Positions 1 to 7,767 of a DNA stretch of 14,369 nt are shown here, piece by piece. The stretch is taken from positions 1 to 14,369 of the forward strand of contig JAGFNK010001140.1 of the NCBI GenBank assembly GCA_025769875.1, written 5' to 3'. Source of the stretch: Russula earlei. Its lineage: Eukaryota; Basidiomycota; Agaricomycetes; Russulales; Russulaceae. The translations under genes were made by a program, and so were the position numbers. A model generated the notes under the pieces. It did no database searches, was not told the origin of the DNA, and saw only the letters and a list, made by a program, of their open reading frames with translations. The number at the start of each line of letters is the position of its first letter. The first letter of the stretch is position 1.

Positions 1-1190
1 TGGAAGATGTCGTGTATTTCATTGATGGCAGAAGTTGTAGTGATACACGACTTTGGAAATTCTTTTGTGATAGGGAAATGGGCCGTATCTTTTGGGCATA
101 AGCTTGCGTGTTCCTCGTGTTTGAGGATTTTTTGCTTCTAGCCATATGAGGGTTCCTTCTTCCATTTCCTTGATGTCAGGTTTTAGGGGTTGTTGTCTGC
201 GTTCTAGAAGTTGTTGCGGTCTTGTCTAGCTTCTTCCAGTAGTTTTAGGTGATCGGTGGATGAAGGCACATTGTTATCTTTTAGGTCGATGTTGATCTGG
301 GGTTTGAATCCCATGAGGAGTTTGTTGTGGTGAGCTTCTGATGTTTCATGCCTCCATGAGTTGTGCGTTGTATTCTGCTAAGGGAAGCATTTTTGCCCAG
401 GAGTGAGGATGAGTTGTGGTCCAGGGTCTTAGGTATTGTTCTAGCCAAGTGTTCATCCGTTCTGTTTGTCCATCTGTTTGGGGGTGGAATGCAGTGGACA
501 TGTTTTGCTTGATGTCCTAGATTTTTTACATAAGGCTCTGGAGAAGTTGATGCGAATCGAGGGTCTCTGTCAGAGATGATTCTTTTGGGGGATGCCAAAC
601 CAGGGTACGAGGTGTTTCAGATACTCGTGTGCGATGGCCTGTTCCATCGATCGTTTTGTTGCATGGGATGAATTTTGCTGCTTTGGAGCATCCTTGATCA
701 ACTATGGTAAGGACACTATCAAATCCTTCTGATTTAGGCAGATCGGTAATGAGGTCCATTGATACATATTGAAAGGGGCCTTGTTTCAACGTGTGTGTTG
801 AGTGGAAAGGTCGTGGCTTTCTTTCTGGGTATGTTGGTTTTGGATTCTTGACACTTGGTGCAACCTTTGATGTATTAGTTCTACAAATTGTTGTAGTCTG
901 GGTCCTTCGTAATGTTGTTTGACTAAATCCCAGGTGTTGGCTATTCCTGGGTGTCCTGCAAAGGGGGTGTCATGAAATAGTCTTAAAATTTCTCGTTGTT
1001 TGTCGAGTTTGTCTGGTAGGTAGGTTTTTCGTGTGAGGATATCAGGTGGTAGTAATGTGGTTTTTTGTTCTTCTACCCCCTTGTTAAGGTCTTTATGGCG
1101 AGAAAGTGCATCGGCGATTGTATGTGTGTGTCCAGGGATGTGTTCCATGGTGATATTGAAATCTTGCATGTATTGCATCCATCTGGCTTG
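1..1190 (-). pseudogene. pol: Pol: integrase of the gypsy element, heavily frameshifted and cut by the window edge
   Basis: Downstream of the TGA at 1191 the frame continues with the RNase H tail (NITMEHIPGHTHTIADALSRH) and the HHCC finger: H-x3-H in FHDTPFAGHPG, then C-T-K-C one frame over near 860-840. The core is split over frames: first Asp in VSMDLITDLP (about 740), second in SDRDPRF (about 560), Glu in QTDGQTER (about 470). The C-terminal part has the RYGPF module near 70-90 and ends with a segment reading EIHDIF at the edge. Shifts fall near 875, 783, 640, 588, 540, 360, 200 and 80, some at homopolymer runs. All three catalytic residues survive but no continuous protein can be made. 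The remaining end and the 3' LTR are off-window. Confidence 0.88.
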
Positions 1191-3068
1191 TCATCCTGTT
1201 AACTTTTGTGGTTCTTTGAAGTAAGTAAGGTTTTTATGGTCTGTCCTTATTCTAACCGGTTTATCGGCTCCTAGGAAGAATGGTTGTCCGCTCTTTAATC
1301 CAAATATTACTGCTGCTAGTTCTTTGTCATGCGTGTCATAGTTCCTTTCTGCATCCAATAGTGTTCTGGAGTAATATGCGATAGGATGTAGACCGTCTTT
1401 GTATTCTTGGGATATGACTGCTCCTATAGTGAATCCTGATGCGTCGGTATCTAGGATAAATTGTTTCGTCCATTCTGGAGTGCGGAGTACCGGGTAAGAT
1501 ATGCAAGTTTCTTTTAGGATTTGAAAGGCTTGGTCTTCCTTTGTCATCCATTCCCATTGTTTATTTTTCTTTGTCAAGTCGTTTAGTGGTCTGGCTTTTA
1601 TGGAGAAGTTAGGTATAAAATTTCGATAAAAGTTGCAGAACCCCAAGAAGCTTCTGACTTCCTTTAGTGTTGTTGGGGTTGGCCAGTCTTGAATTCCCTT
1701 GACTTTGACGGGGTCCATGGTTATTTTTCCTTCTCCTATAATTACTCCAAGGTATTCCACCTTTCTTTTGTGGAATTGGCATTTTTCTGGTTTGAGATAG
1801 AGATCATGTTGTTTCAATTTGGATAGTATATGGTTGACTTTGGACATGTGTTCCGTTTCATCGTTCTTTGTGGCGATGATGATGTTGTCCATATAGATCT
1901 TTAGCCATCCTTGTGTGAGTTCTTCTTGAAAAATGTCATCCATCATAGTTTGAAAGGTGGCTGGGGAGTTCGTTAATCCGAAGAACATTACCGTAGGTTC
2001 AAACAGTCTGTCGCTGGTTTTGAAGGCAGCTTTCCATTTGTCTCCTTCCTTGATTTGAATGTTGTTGTAGCCCCATCTGATGTCAAATTTGGTAAAAAGT
2101 TCTTTTCCTGCTAAGGTGTGAATAAGTTCTGGGATTAAGGGCAGTGGATATACATTGGGTATTGTCCACTTGTTTAAATTTCTATAGTCTTGTACTGGTT
2201 GAAATTTGCCATCTTTCTTTTTTATGAGAAAGAATCCACTGGCGTATGGTGAATTGGACCTCCTTATTCGTTTGAGTCGTAGATTCTGTTCGAGGAATTT
2301 CCCTTGTTCTTCTTTCTCTTTAGGTGAAAGAGGGTATACTCTACAGTTAATCATTGTCGGGGCGTCTGGTTTTAGGTCGATGGCATGATCCCATTTTCTT
2401 GGTCCAGGGAATCTTTCTGATTTTTGTTCCATGAATACTGGTCTGTATTGGTAGTATTGGCGGGGAACTATTTCTTGCCAAGTCTTTGGCTTATCTTTTA
2501 CTTGTGCTTCTGCCAATTGTTGCACTATGGTGGTTTTATGTATCTGAGTCTGTAACCATAGTTCATTGCCTTCCTCCCAGTCTACCAGTGCTTTGATCCA
2601 TGCTGGGGTTTCTTGGTTTCCTTTCAGGGTAACTCTCCCCATAATGGTCCCCTTGGACCAATTTATTCTAGGGTTGGTTGACTCTAGGAATGGATATCCT
2701 AAGATAATATCATCTTGTCCTATGTCTGCAACCAGGAATTGGTGTGTATGTTTTTGTCCTAGTAGTTTTAATTCTAATTGGACAGTTTGAGTGACCTTCC
2801 CTGAATGGTTTAGCGTTCCGTTGACATTTTTGACATTTCTGGTTGGAATTAATTTTCTAGTTTGTAGGTGTAATTCCTTTGTCAATCTGGGGGATATAAA
2901 GCATTCGGTAGCCCCACTGTCTATCAGGGCTTTTCTTTCGGCTTTGTTCAATCCAATGTAAATAGTAGTCATCACTGATATTGACTTTCTTTGAGACTTG
3001 TACATGGGGTCGATACCTAAAGCTTGAGCAATCGCTGTTATGCTCAAGCATCCGAAAAATCCTCTTCC
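1191..3068 (-). pseudogene. pol: Pol: protease, reverse transcriptase and RNase H of the gypsy element
   Basis: The frame is open from 3068 to a TGA at 1191 (618 codons after the first possible start at 3047). Protease motif LIDSGATECFI puts the catalytic Asp near residue 43. RT blocks follow: SPYASGFFLIKKKDG, FTKFDIRWGYNNI, FFGLTNSPATFQ and YMDN at residues 385-388. The second catalytic Asp of the usual YxDD is replaced by Asn, so polymerase activity should be lost. RNase H blocks: DTDASG, NYDTHDKEL, RTDHKNL. Pol lies in the -1 frame relative to Gag with a 25-base overlap (3044-3068) holding a run of five T at 3055-3059, so a Gag-Pol fusion by -1 frameshift is plausible. The TGA at 1191 lies just after RNase H; the same frame continues openly to about 876. 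Confidence 0.92.
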
Positions 3069-4744
3069 TTATCCTCGCCTTCTCCTGTCAGGGCCTTAAT
3101 AAAGGCTTCCCTTTCCTCTACTGAAAGTGCTCTTGCTGCTTTTGCAACTTTGTCGGCTGCGCTTTCCTTGATTATTTCTATAGTGGAGGATTTGGATGTG
3201 ATGGTGGTCGTATCGGCGGCGCGTGCGCGAGTCGTTTCGCGTTTCGGCTTTGTGGGGCAGTCGTGAGCTAGGTGCCCTCAAAGGGAGCAGTGAAAACATC
3301 TCCCCTCTTCTCGATGTTTCTGTTTCTTGGCCTCGGTGACTGCCTTGCAAGCGGCGCCTGCACTGGTATCCATCGCGTTCAGGTCACATGGTGGGAGGCA
3401 TGGGCGTGCGGGTGTGGTGTTGCCTTGATTGTTCCCGCGGTTGGCCCATGCTGAGTTAACCAGTTGTCCCCAGGGTCTGTTGTTCTGGGACTGATTGGGG
3501 TTGCGTCCGTGTGTGCTAGAGTGATCGGATAAGATTGCACGTTTGCGCATCCAGACTCTATGGTGTTTCTGTGCCGCTGCGACCCAATCCACAAATGACG
3601 TGGGGTCTTCAAGATCGAGGCACAATTTGACTAGGGGTCATGGGAGTCCCCAGGCAAACAGCCTCATAACTGTTGGTTCGTCAACGTCGAGTCCTGCGCA
3701 TCTGGCCAGCAGTTGGAATTCTGAGATATAGTCGTCAAGTAGCCCATCTTTCATTTTCAATTCCTTGAGTCTATCTTGGGCCTTCTCACGTTCCGCGTAG
3801 TCGGTGAATGCACGGCGGAACTGCTGTCGTAGCGCTTCCCACGCCGTGAGTCCTAGTGGAATGTTAGTGGGGTCATTTTGCACATCTTCGAGCCATTGAT
3901 CCATGGCTTCGAGCCATCCTTCAACCTTGGGTCCTTTCATCAGCGAGAGGAAGTAAGCACACTTCTTGATTGGGTCTCTGGCAATTTTACTGTCATGGTT
4001 CATGGACATGAACCTATTGAACGCGACCAAGAATGCGTGTGTTCGCGCATGATTGCCATTGAAGAACTCGGGGGGAATTTCCTCGAGTTTTCCATAGTCA
4101 GGGCTGCGTGCATTGCGGTTGTGGTCTGCGTGCGTATCTTGGTTGTCGGGATCGGGATCGGGGCTCAGGGGTTGTATTCCACGTCCTCCGATCCCAGAGA
4201 ACGAAGCACGGGTGGGGGGTTGTGCTGTCCCAGATGACGCGGGTTGTGGTTGAGGAGGGTCGGGGTCGGTGGAGGCGACAAAAATGTTCATCGTTGTCGT
4301 CGGCTCAAGCTCCATTGGAGCGTGGGTAGTCGGGGCCGGTCCTGGCGTTGGGGCGTTGCTTGGAGCTCTGGATCTAGGAAGGGGTGCTCCTGAGGCTGTC
4401 AGTGTAGTGATGTTAATGCCTCAAAGAGGACTCTGTTGGAGCCTAAAGGCTGAGCGAGCGACATGCGTCGCTTCCCACGTATCTCTGTGCCTCGTGATTT
4501 CGAACCAGAGGCCGTAGATGTGTCCGAGGGCTACTTTGGCACCCATCCAGTTGGCATAGTAGCCAGTCCAAGGTACGTTGTCTTTTTGTATCGTATAGAA
4601 CTTGACGCCATTGTCGAACATGGTTATGCTAGGGACATTCTTTTCCTGGTCAGGTAGCAGTTCAAAGGGGCACTTAAGGGCAGCTAGTCCTTCAATGGTT
4701 GGGACTTGGTACCCTTTGGTCTTCCAATCATGAGTTGTGGTCAT
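3044..4744 (-). pseudogene. gag: Gag polyprotein of the gypsy element, broken by three in-frame TGA codons
   Basis: One reading frame of 566 codons runs from the ATG at 4744 to the stop at 3044, interrupted only by TGA at 4421, 3638 and 3278. Order: an N-terminal region rich in Trp/Tyr (about residues 1-108), a Pro/Thr-rich linker, a capsid-like region around 4080-3560 (FFNGN..., WEALRQQFRRAF, LLARCAGL), a basic/Asn-rich stretch, then the nucleocapsid CCHC knuckle C-F-H-C-x4-H-x4-C at about 3290-3250, whose x4 contains the TGA at 3278. An acidic tail follows. The element's virion-like particle would be built from this protein in the cytoplasm. Each TGA sits where one C-to-T change in an Arg CGA codon would give it. 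The start is chosen because the frame is otherwise open from there and the ATG is 76 bases from the LTR. Confidence 0.88.
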
Positions 4745-4806
4745 GTTTGAAAAGAATCGATATATTCTCTGTGAGCATGTGGTTTGGGGTCAAGGGTTTG
4801 AGAGGG

Positions 4807-4818
4807 TAAGCTTGTTCT
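4807..4818 (-). other. Self-complementary primer-binding site of the gypsy element
   Basis: The minus strand reads AGAACAAGCTTA starting two bases after the LTR end. Its exact reverse complement, TAAGCTTGTTCT, lies in the LTR at 5083-5094 (minus strand), 33 bases after the TATA start. No tRNA-type primer site beginning TGG is seen here. In Tf1/sushi-type elements the first ~11 bases of the RNA fold onto such a site and prime reverse transcription; the same mechanism is inferred here. Confidence 0.72.
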
Positions 4819-5079
4819 AATGTCACCGACTGGGGGCGGTGTCACTGACTAATCGTCTCATGCGCGAGACATGCGCACTGAGTCGAGTGAGACGACGAGT
4901 TCTCGTGAGATTCGGGGGTCTCAGTGACAACACAGCAAAGGCTAGTGTGTACCGCGGAGAGGAAGTACAATAAGTAAGTCTTCGCATTTGGAGACTTAGA
5001 GAGTGGAGAGAGTTTCTGAGTCGATTGCTTGATTCCCTGCAAGCCTACAGTCCCGAAGCTAGAATCCAGTGATATTCAC

Positions 5080-5108
5080 AAGAGAACAAGCTTAAGGCTT
5101 GTTCTCTT
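5080..5108 (-). repeat. Perfect 12-bp inverted repeat at the U3/R junction of the gypsy LTR
   Basis: Arms 5080-5091 and 5097-5108 are perfectly complementary with a 5-base loop. On the minus strand the left (U3) arm contains AGAACAAGC, also present in the primer site at 4807-4818. The right arm and loop contain the segment expected to be the RNA 5' end. The hairpin would exist in the 3' end of the genomic RNA (U3-R) but not at the 5' end, which starts within it. Confidence 0.8.
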
Positions 5109-5120
5109 CTTCAGACAGGT

Positions 5121-5127
5121 TTATATA
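5121..5127 (-). promoter_or_regulatory. TATA box of the gypsy LTR
   Basis: TATATAA on the minus strand, inside the LTR. The predicted RNA start at about 5094 lies 33 bases downstream of its first T, a normal TATA-to-start distance, and coincides with the sequence complementary to the primer site. Confidence 0.7.
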
Positions 5128-5687
5128 GACAATGTATCCTATATCAAATAGTAGACACAAGGTAATAGTGAGGCAATGGTGAGGCGATCGAAGGTAGAAC
5201 ACGCTGGAAGGTGGTGGTACATGCGAGGCTAAGTGAGTCATGAAGGCACACAGGAATCGTGAGGTCTGTCCAGGTAGGCTTGCCCGGTTGCCGGTCTGGT
5301 CCGAAGAGCTGGTATCTGTGACATTACCCCTGGTGGGAATTGCTTTTAAGCACTTTTGGATATTTCTGGTGGAAGTCTTTGACAAGTAGTTGTGCTTTTG
5401 ACAAGTTAGGTCCTGGTTCCCAAGTATTTTCTGCAGCTGTCACGGTAACAAGCCATGTCAGTTCTCAAGCCTGAAGTCGAGTTGATAGTAAAGTGTTGTT
5501 CAAATGAACGGGCTGGTTCCCATTGTAAAGAGTAAGGATCCCTCCAGCAGTCAAAGTGTTTTATGCTAAACAGGTTATGGCCAATAGACCCTTCCTGTCA
5601 TGAACCATTTCCCGGAGAGGGCCCTTGAAGGACCCTTCCTTATAGGAGGAAACCCAGCCTCTATGATGCCACCCTGTTCACACGAGC

Positions 5688-5727
5688 AAAAGGGGTGAGT
5701 AGAGGTGTCCACAATATCGCGCGCGCA
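5688..5727 (-). repeat. Copy of a motif also found in the copia A LTR U3 (10201-10238)
   Basis: On the plus strand both places read AAAAG-G-GGTGA-TA-AGGTGTCCAC-ATATCGCGC with a few differences; weaker similarity (CTCTATGA, CTGTTC) extends upstream on both sides to about 5671 and 10172. The location, beyond the truncated 3' side of copia A and in the same orientation, fits a degraded 3' LTR of that element or a relative. A shared terminal motif of a different transposon is the alternative. Confidence 0.5.
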
Positions 5728-5958
5728 TTGTTGTGCGAGCGATTCTCGGCACAATCGACATACAGCAAGCCCCACTTAAAGACAACCCTTCTAGCAACTA
5801 TGGACAGTATTAGAGCCTTCCTAAGGACCCTTTGGAACGACCCTAGGAACTCTACAATAGGTACTAACCTAGTATCAAAGGCCCTACAACGCGTTATTAG
5901 ACCAACTCTAATAACTATAGAACGAACTATAAGGCAACACTAAGGACCTTAATAGAAG

Positions 5959-6008
5959 TATTAGGGTCGGCTCTAAGGACCCTAATAGAACTATATAAGG
6001 GCCTTATA
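5959..6008. repeat. Cluster of perfect inverted repeats
   Basis: Arms 5959-5968 (TATTAGGGTC) and 5978-5987 (GACCCTAATA) are perfectly complementary around a 9-base loop. Seven bases further, 5994-6008 (TATAAGGGCCTTATA) is a perfect odd palindrome. Three imperfect copies of CTAAGGACCyT lie at about 5820, 5940 and 5974. No gene is associated. This may be the remains of a small non-autonomous element. Confidence 0.5.
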
Positions 6009-6163
6009 AGATAACACTATTCCATAACCAAACTACAAGTCCTCAAATGACCGGCCCTAAACTAACTAACAGGAAATGAGTCAGGTGCTTGCACGTGTAC
6101 TAAAGCAGTGAACACGTGGACAATGGAAGCTCTTACTCATCAAGAGAAGCTTCTTACTCAGCA

Positions 6164-6197
6164 GCTTACTGAGCATGACTGAGCATGCTCAGTAAGC
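6164..6197. repeat. 13-bp inverted repeat in the LTR U3
   Basis: Arms 6164-6176 (GCTTACTGAGCAT) and 6185-6197 are perfectly complementary with an 8-base loop; inside it 6178-6193 is itself a palindrome (ACTGAGCATGCTCAGT). The GCTCAGTAAGC part recurs at about 10998 in the related LTR, so it is probably a conserved U3 binding site or structure. Confidence 0.65.
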
Positions 6198-6279
6198 GTC
6201 CTCCGACTTCTTACTCATCACTCTATTGTGCTTGATAACAAGGTTATGACTTGTTCCCTATTTAGCAGCTCTCTTGTAG

Positions 6280-6286
6280 TATATAA
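6280..6286 (+). promoter_or_regulatory. TATA box of the solo LTR
   Basis: TATATAA on the plus strand, matching the box at 11111 in the related LTR. It is followed 35 bases later by AGACTGTCCA, the likely RNA start by analogy with element 2. Confidence 0.6.
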
Positions 6287-6302
6287 GCGCTCAATAAAGT
6301 AG

Positions 6303-6324
6303 TGGACAGTCCTCAGACTGTCCA
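6303..6324 (+). repeat. 9-bp inverted repeat just downstream of the TATA box
   Basis: TGGACAGTC and GACTGTCCA flank a CTCA loop. The left arm is identical to the first nine bases of the primer-binding site of element 2 at 11440-11449. The related LTR keeps this with one base missing in the left arm (TGGCAGTC, about 11132). Confidence 0.72.
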
Positions 6325-6537
6325 TTTGTTTACGGCACTCTCCAGCCCTGGGATACTCCTTTAAGGACCATCCCCTTGTGACTATCCTGGCCTCTTCCCT
6401 GCGTGACTGCTCTACTCTCACAGTAACAATACCTCTCTGGTATTTGTTGCTACTCTGGACTCTACTCCTTGCCCACGCAGTCTTGGACGTTTATCGACTC
6501 GTCTTCGAGCTTATCCCTCGCTCTTGAACTGGATAGT

Positions 6538-7767
6538 TCAACAGTGAGTCTTGACAGTATCAGGTGCATCTGAACTTAGTGGAACTGCTTGGGCGAGCAG
6601 ATAGTTCAGAAATTTGACTCCCCCTTCCCTTGCAAGACGTAGAATGTCTTCTACCTCATCCTCAGAGGCTTGCGGTGGTTGATCGTCAAGGACGACAGGA
6701 GGGTAAGGGCCTGGTGCGGCCGATCCTGACGTACTACCCTCACCGGAGCTACCGGGTTGGTTTTCTGTCATTGTTCTCCATGTGCGTGTGCGCCGAACGT
6801 CTTTTTCCACTTCTGTGGGGTGTCTGCGTTCACCATAGACGTTGCCTGGACGGGTAGGTACTTTCCTCAACCGCTGAGACCTTCGAAGAGGTACAGGTTC
6901 TTCAACAGGAGGAGGGGACGGTGTAGGAGGGACGGGTGTTTGCTCGCGTTCCTCTTCTTGTGGCGCCTGTATAGGCTGCTCATCGTCCTCACTTTTGATT
7001 GTAGGGAATGGGTCGTCAACACCAGGAATGGTGTCTTCGACAGGTTGTTGCGGTAGTTCCTCACGCGGTTCATTAATCCGCATGGTACCTTTAGTGCGCG
7101 CTTTGTCGCATTTGGGGTACAGGGTCTCATCATACAGGGTGGTAGCATTTGTGTAAAGCATATTATTTGGGAGCCTCATGAAGAGTGAGGCTTTGATCCC
7201 CTCAGTGTGACCAAGGTAGATCATAAGCTCGCTTTTAGGCGAAAGCTTGTTGACTCGTCGCTTTTCTGGTATGTGCACATATGCACCGCAACCAAATACT
7301 CTGAGGTGTGAGATATCAGGGACCTCGTTTTTTAGGACTTCGTAGGGTGTACGCCATTGAAGGCGTCTGGCAGGTGTCCTATTGTAACAGTGTGTCCCAT
7401 GATTCACTGCAAATTCCCACCAGGAGGGAGGTAGACAAGCTTCAAGGCGCATTGCCTGAGCTTTGTCCATTACAGTGCGCATAAAGCGCTCTGCGCGTCC
7501 ATTCTGTTGTGGAGTGTATGGGGCGCTTTGCAGGATTTTAATTCCTTCGTCCTTTAGGACGTTATCAAAGGCCTCGGACTTGTACTCTCCGCCAGCATCA
7601 GACATCCACTCTTTGATTCCTGCTTTGTATTGGTTCTTCACCATAGCAAGGAATTGCTTGACGGCCATTATGGTTGACTTTTTATTTTTTAAGAGTGTGA
7701 TCCATGCATAGGAGGAATAATCGTCAATGAAGCTGACGAAATATTCGTACTTATGATACGACTTCAC
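6538..7767 (-). pseudogene. pol: Integrase core of copia A, ending inside a foreign LTR
   Basis: The 409-codon frame starts with VKSYHKYEYFVSFIDDYSSYAW. The second catalytic Asp is residue 57 (SDAGGEY) and the Glu is residue 93 (PQQNGRAER), with exactly 35 residues between: the DD35E spacing of rve integrases. Downstream are WWEFAVNHGTHCYNRTP, HLRVFGCGAYVHIP and a Pro/Glu-rich linker with the LRRSQRLRKVPTRPG block typical before copia RT. The last five residues and stop come from the plus-strand LTR (6538-6556), so the RT part of Pol is cut off. No ATG opens the frame; the apparent start is a GTG created by the shift. Confidence 0.92.

Larger units (their letters stand above)
1..5323 (-). mobile_element. 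Ty3/gypsy LTR retrotransposon (5' LTR, gag, pol), left end cut by window
   Basis: In minus-strand order the sequence shows an LTR, a leader with a self-complementary primer site, Gag with a capsid-like region and CCHC knuckle, an aspartic protease (DSGA), a reverse transcriptase, RNase H, an H2C2 integrase zinc finger, an integrase core and a GPF-type C-terminal module. PR-RT-RH-IN is the Ty3/gypsy (Metaviridae) order. The 3' LTR lies beyond base 1. The element is dead: four in-frame TGA codons, a mutated RT active site and at least six frame shifts in the integrase. Family is sure; the fungal (basidiomycete-like) origin is inferred from protein style. Confidence 0.93.
4821..5323 (-). repeat. 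5' LTR of the gypsy element
   Basis: Read on the minus strand the block starts TGTCAC at 5323 and ends GTGACA at 4821, a perfect 6-base terminal inverted repeat with canonical TG...CA ends; length 503 bases. A TATATAA box lies inside and gag starts 76 bases downstream. A second GTGACA ends at 4840 and is an alternative boundary, but the primer site two bases beyond 4821 favours 4821. The matching 3' LTR is outside the window, so identity and target duplication cannot be checked. The flanking five bases at the outer end are 5324-5328 (TTACC on the plus strand). Confidence 0.8.
5324..6163. other. Gene-free interval with short repeats and palindromes
   Basis: No reading frame here looks like a known protein. 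The left part (5324-5560) is unremarkable apart from two copies of TTTGACAAGT near 5379-5405. At 5671-5730 a patch resembles the U3 of the copia A LTR (see repeat entry). From about 5775 to 6040 the DNA is rich in CTAAGGACC / AATAGAA motifs and perfect short palindromes. At 6078-6119 there is a TGAGTCA site and two CACGTG sites. Remnants of old mobile elements are the likeliest content. Confidence 0.5.
6164..6556 (+). repeat. Solo or truncated LTR related to the LTR at 10877-11437
   Basis: Shared with 11000-11437 in the same order and orientation: GCTCAGTAAGC, a TATATAAGC box, the hairpin segment CAGACTGTCCATTTGT just downstream, TCTGGTAT, and the terminal GTCTTGACA. The right end is placed at 6556 because the match stops there and sequence encoding copia A starts at 6557. 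The left end is uncertain: no TGTCA start or GTATC target copy was found at a fitting place, so the LTR may reach further left or be truncated. No element body follows on the plus strand. Confidence 0.68.

Noticed and set aside
1191..4423. Recoding of TGA as an amino acid in the gypsy gag-pol, since all stops are TGA
   Set aside because: The frame also carries other decay (YMDN, frame shifts), gag itself ends at TGA 3044, and CpG decay of CGA codons explains every case without a new code.
4821..4840. 4840 as the LTR inner boundary
   Set aside because: It also ends GTGACA, but the self-complementary primer site begins two bases after 4821, matching the spacing in element 2.
5571..5583. AACAGGTTATGGCC resembles an LTR end plus initiator-tRNA primer site on the plus strand
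   Set aside because: Only a 10-base partial match, no LTR-like block ends there and no Gag follows.
5695..5943. Plus-strand 82-codon frame as a gene
   Set aside because: It is made of the repeat-like CTAAGGACC block, shows no protein character and has no recognised motif.
5959..5987. TTAGGG/CCCTAA words as interstitial telomere repeats
   Set aside because: Only single copies, no tandem run; they belong to a hairpin.
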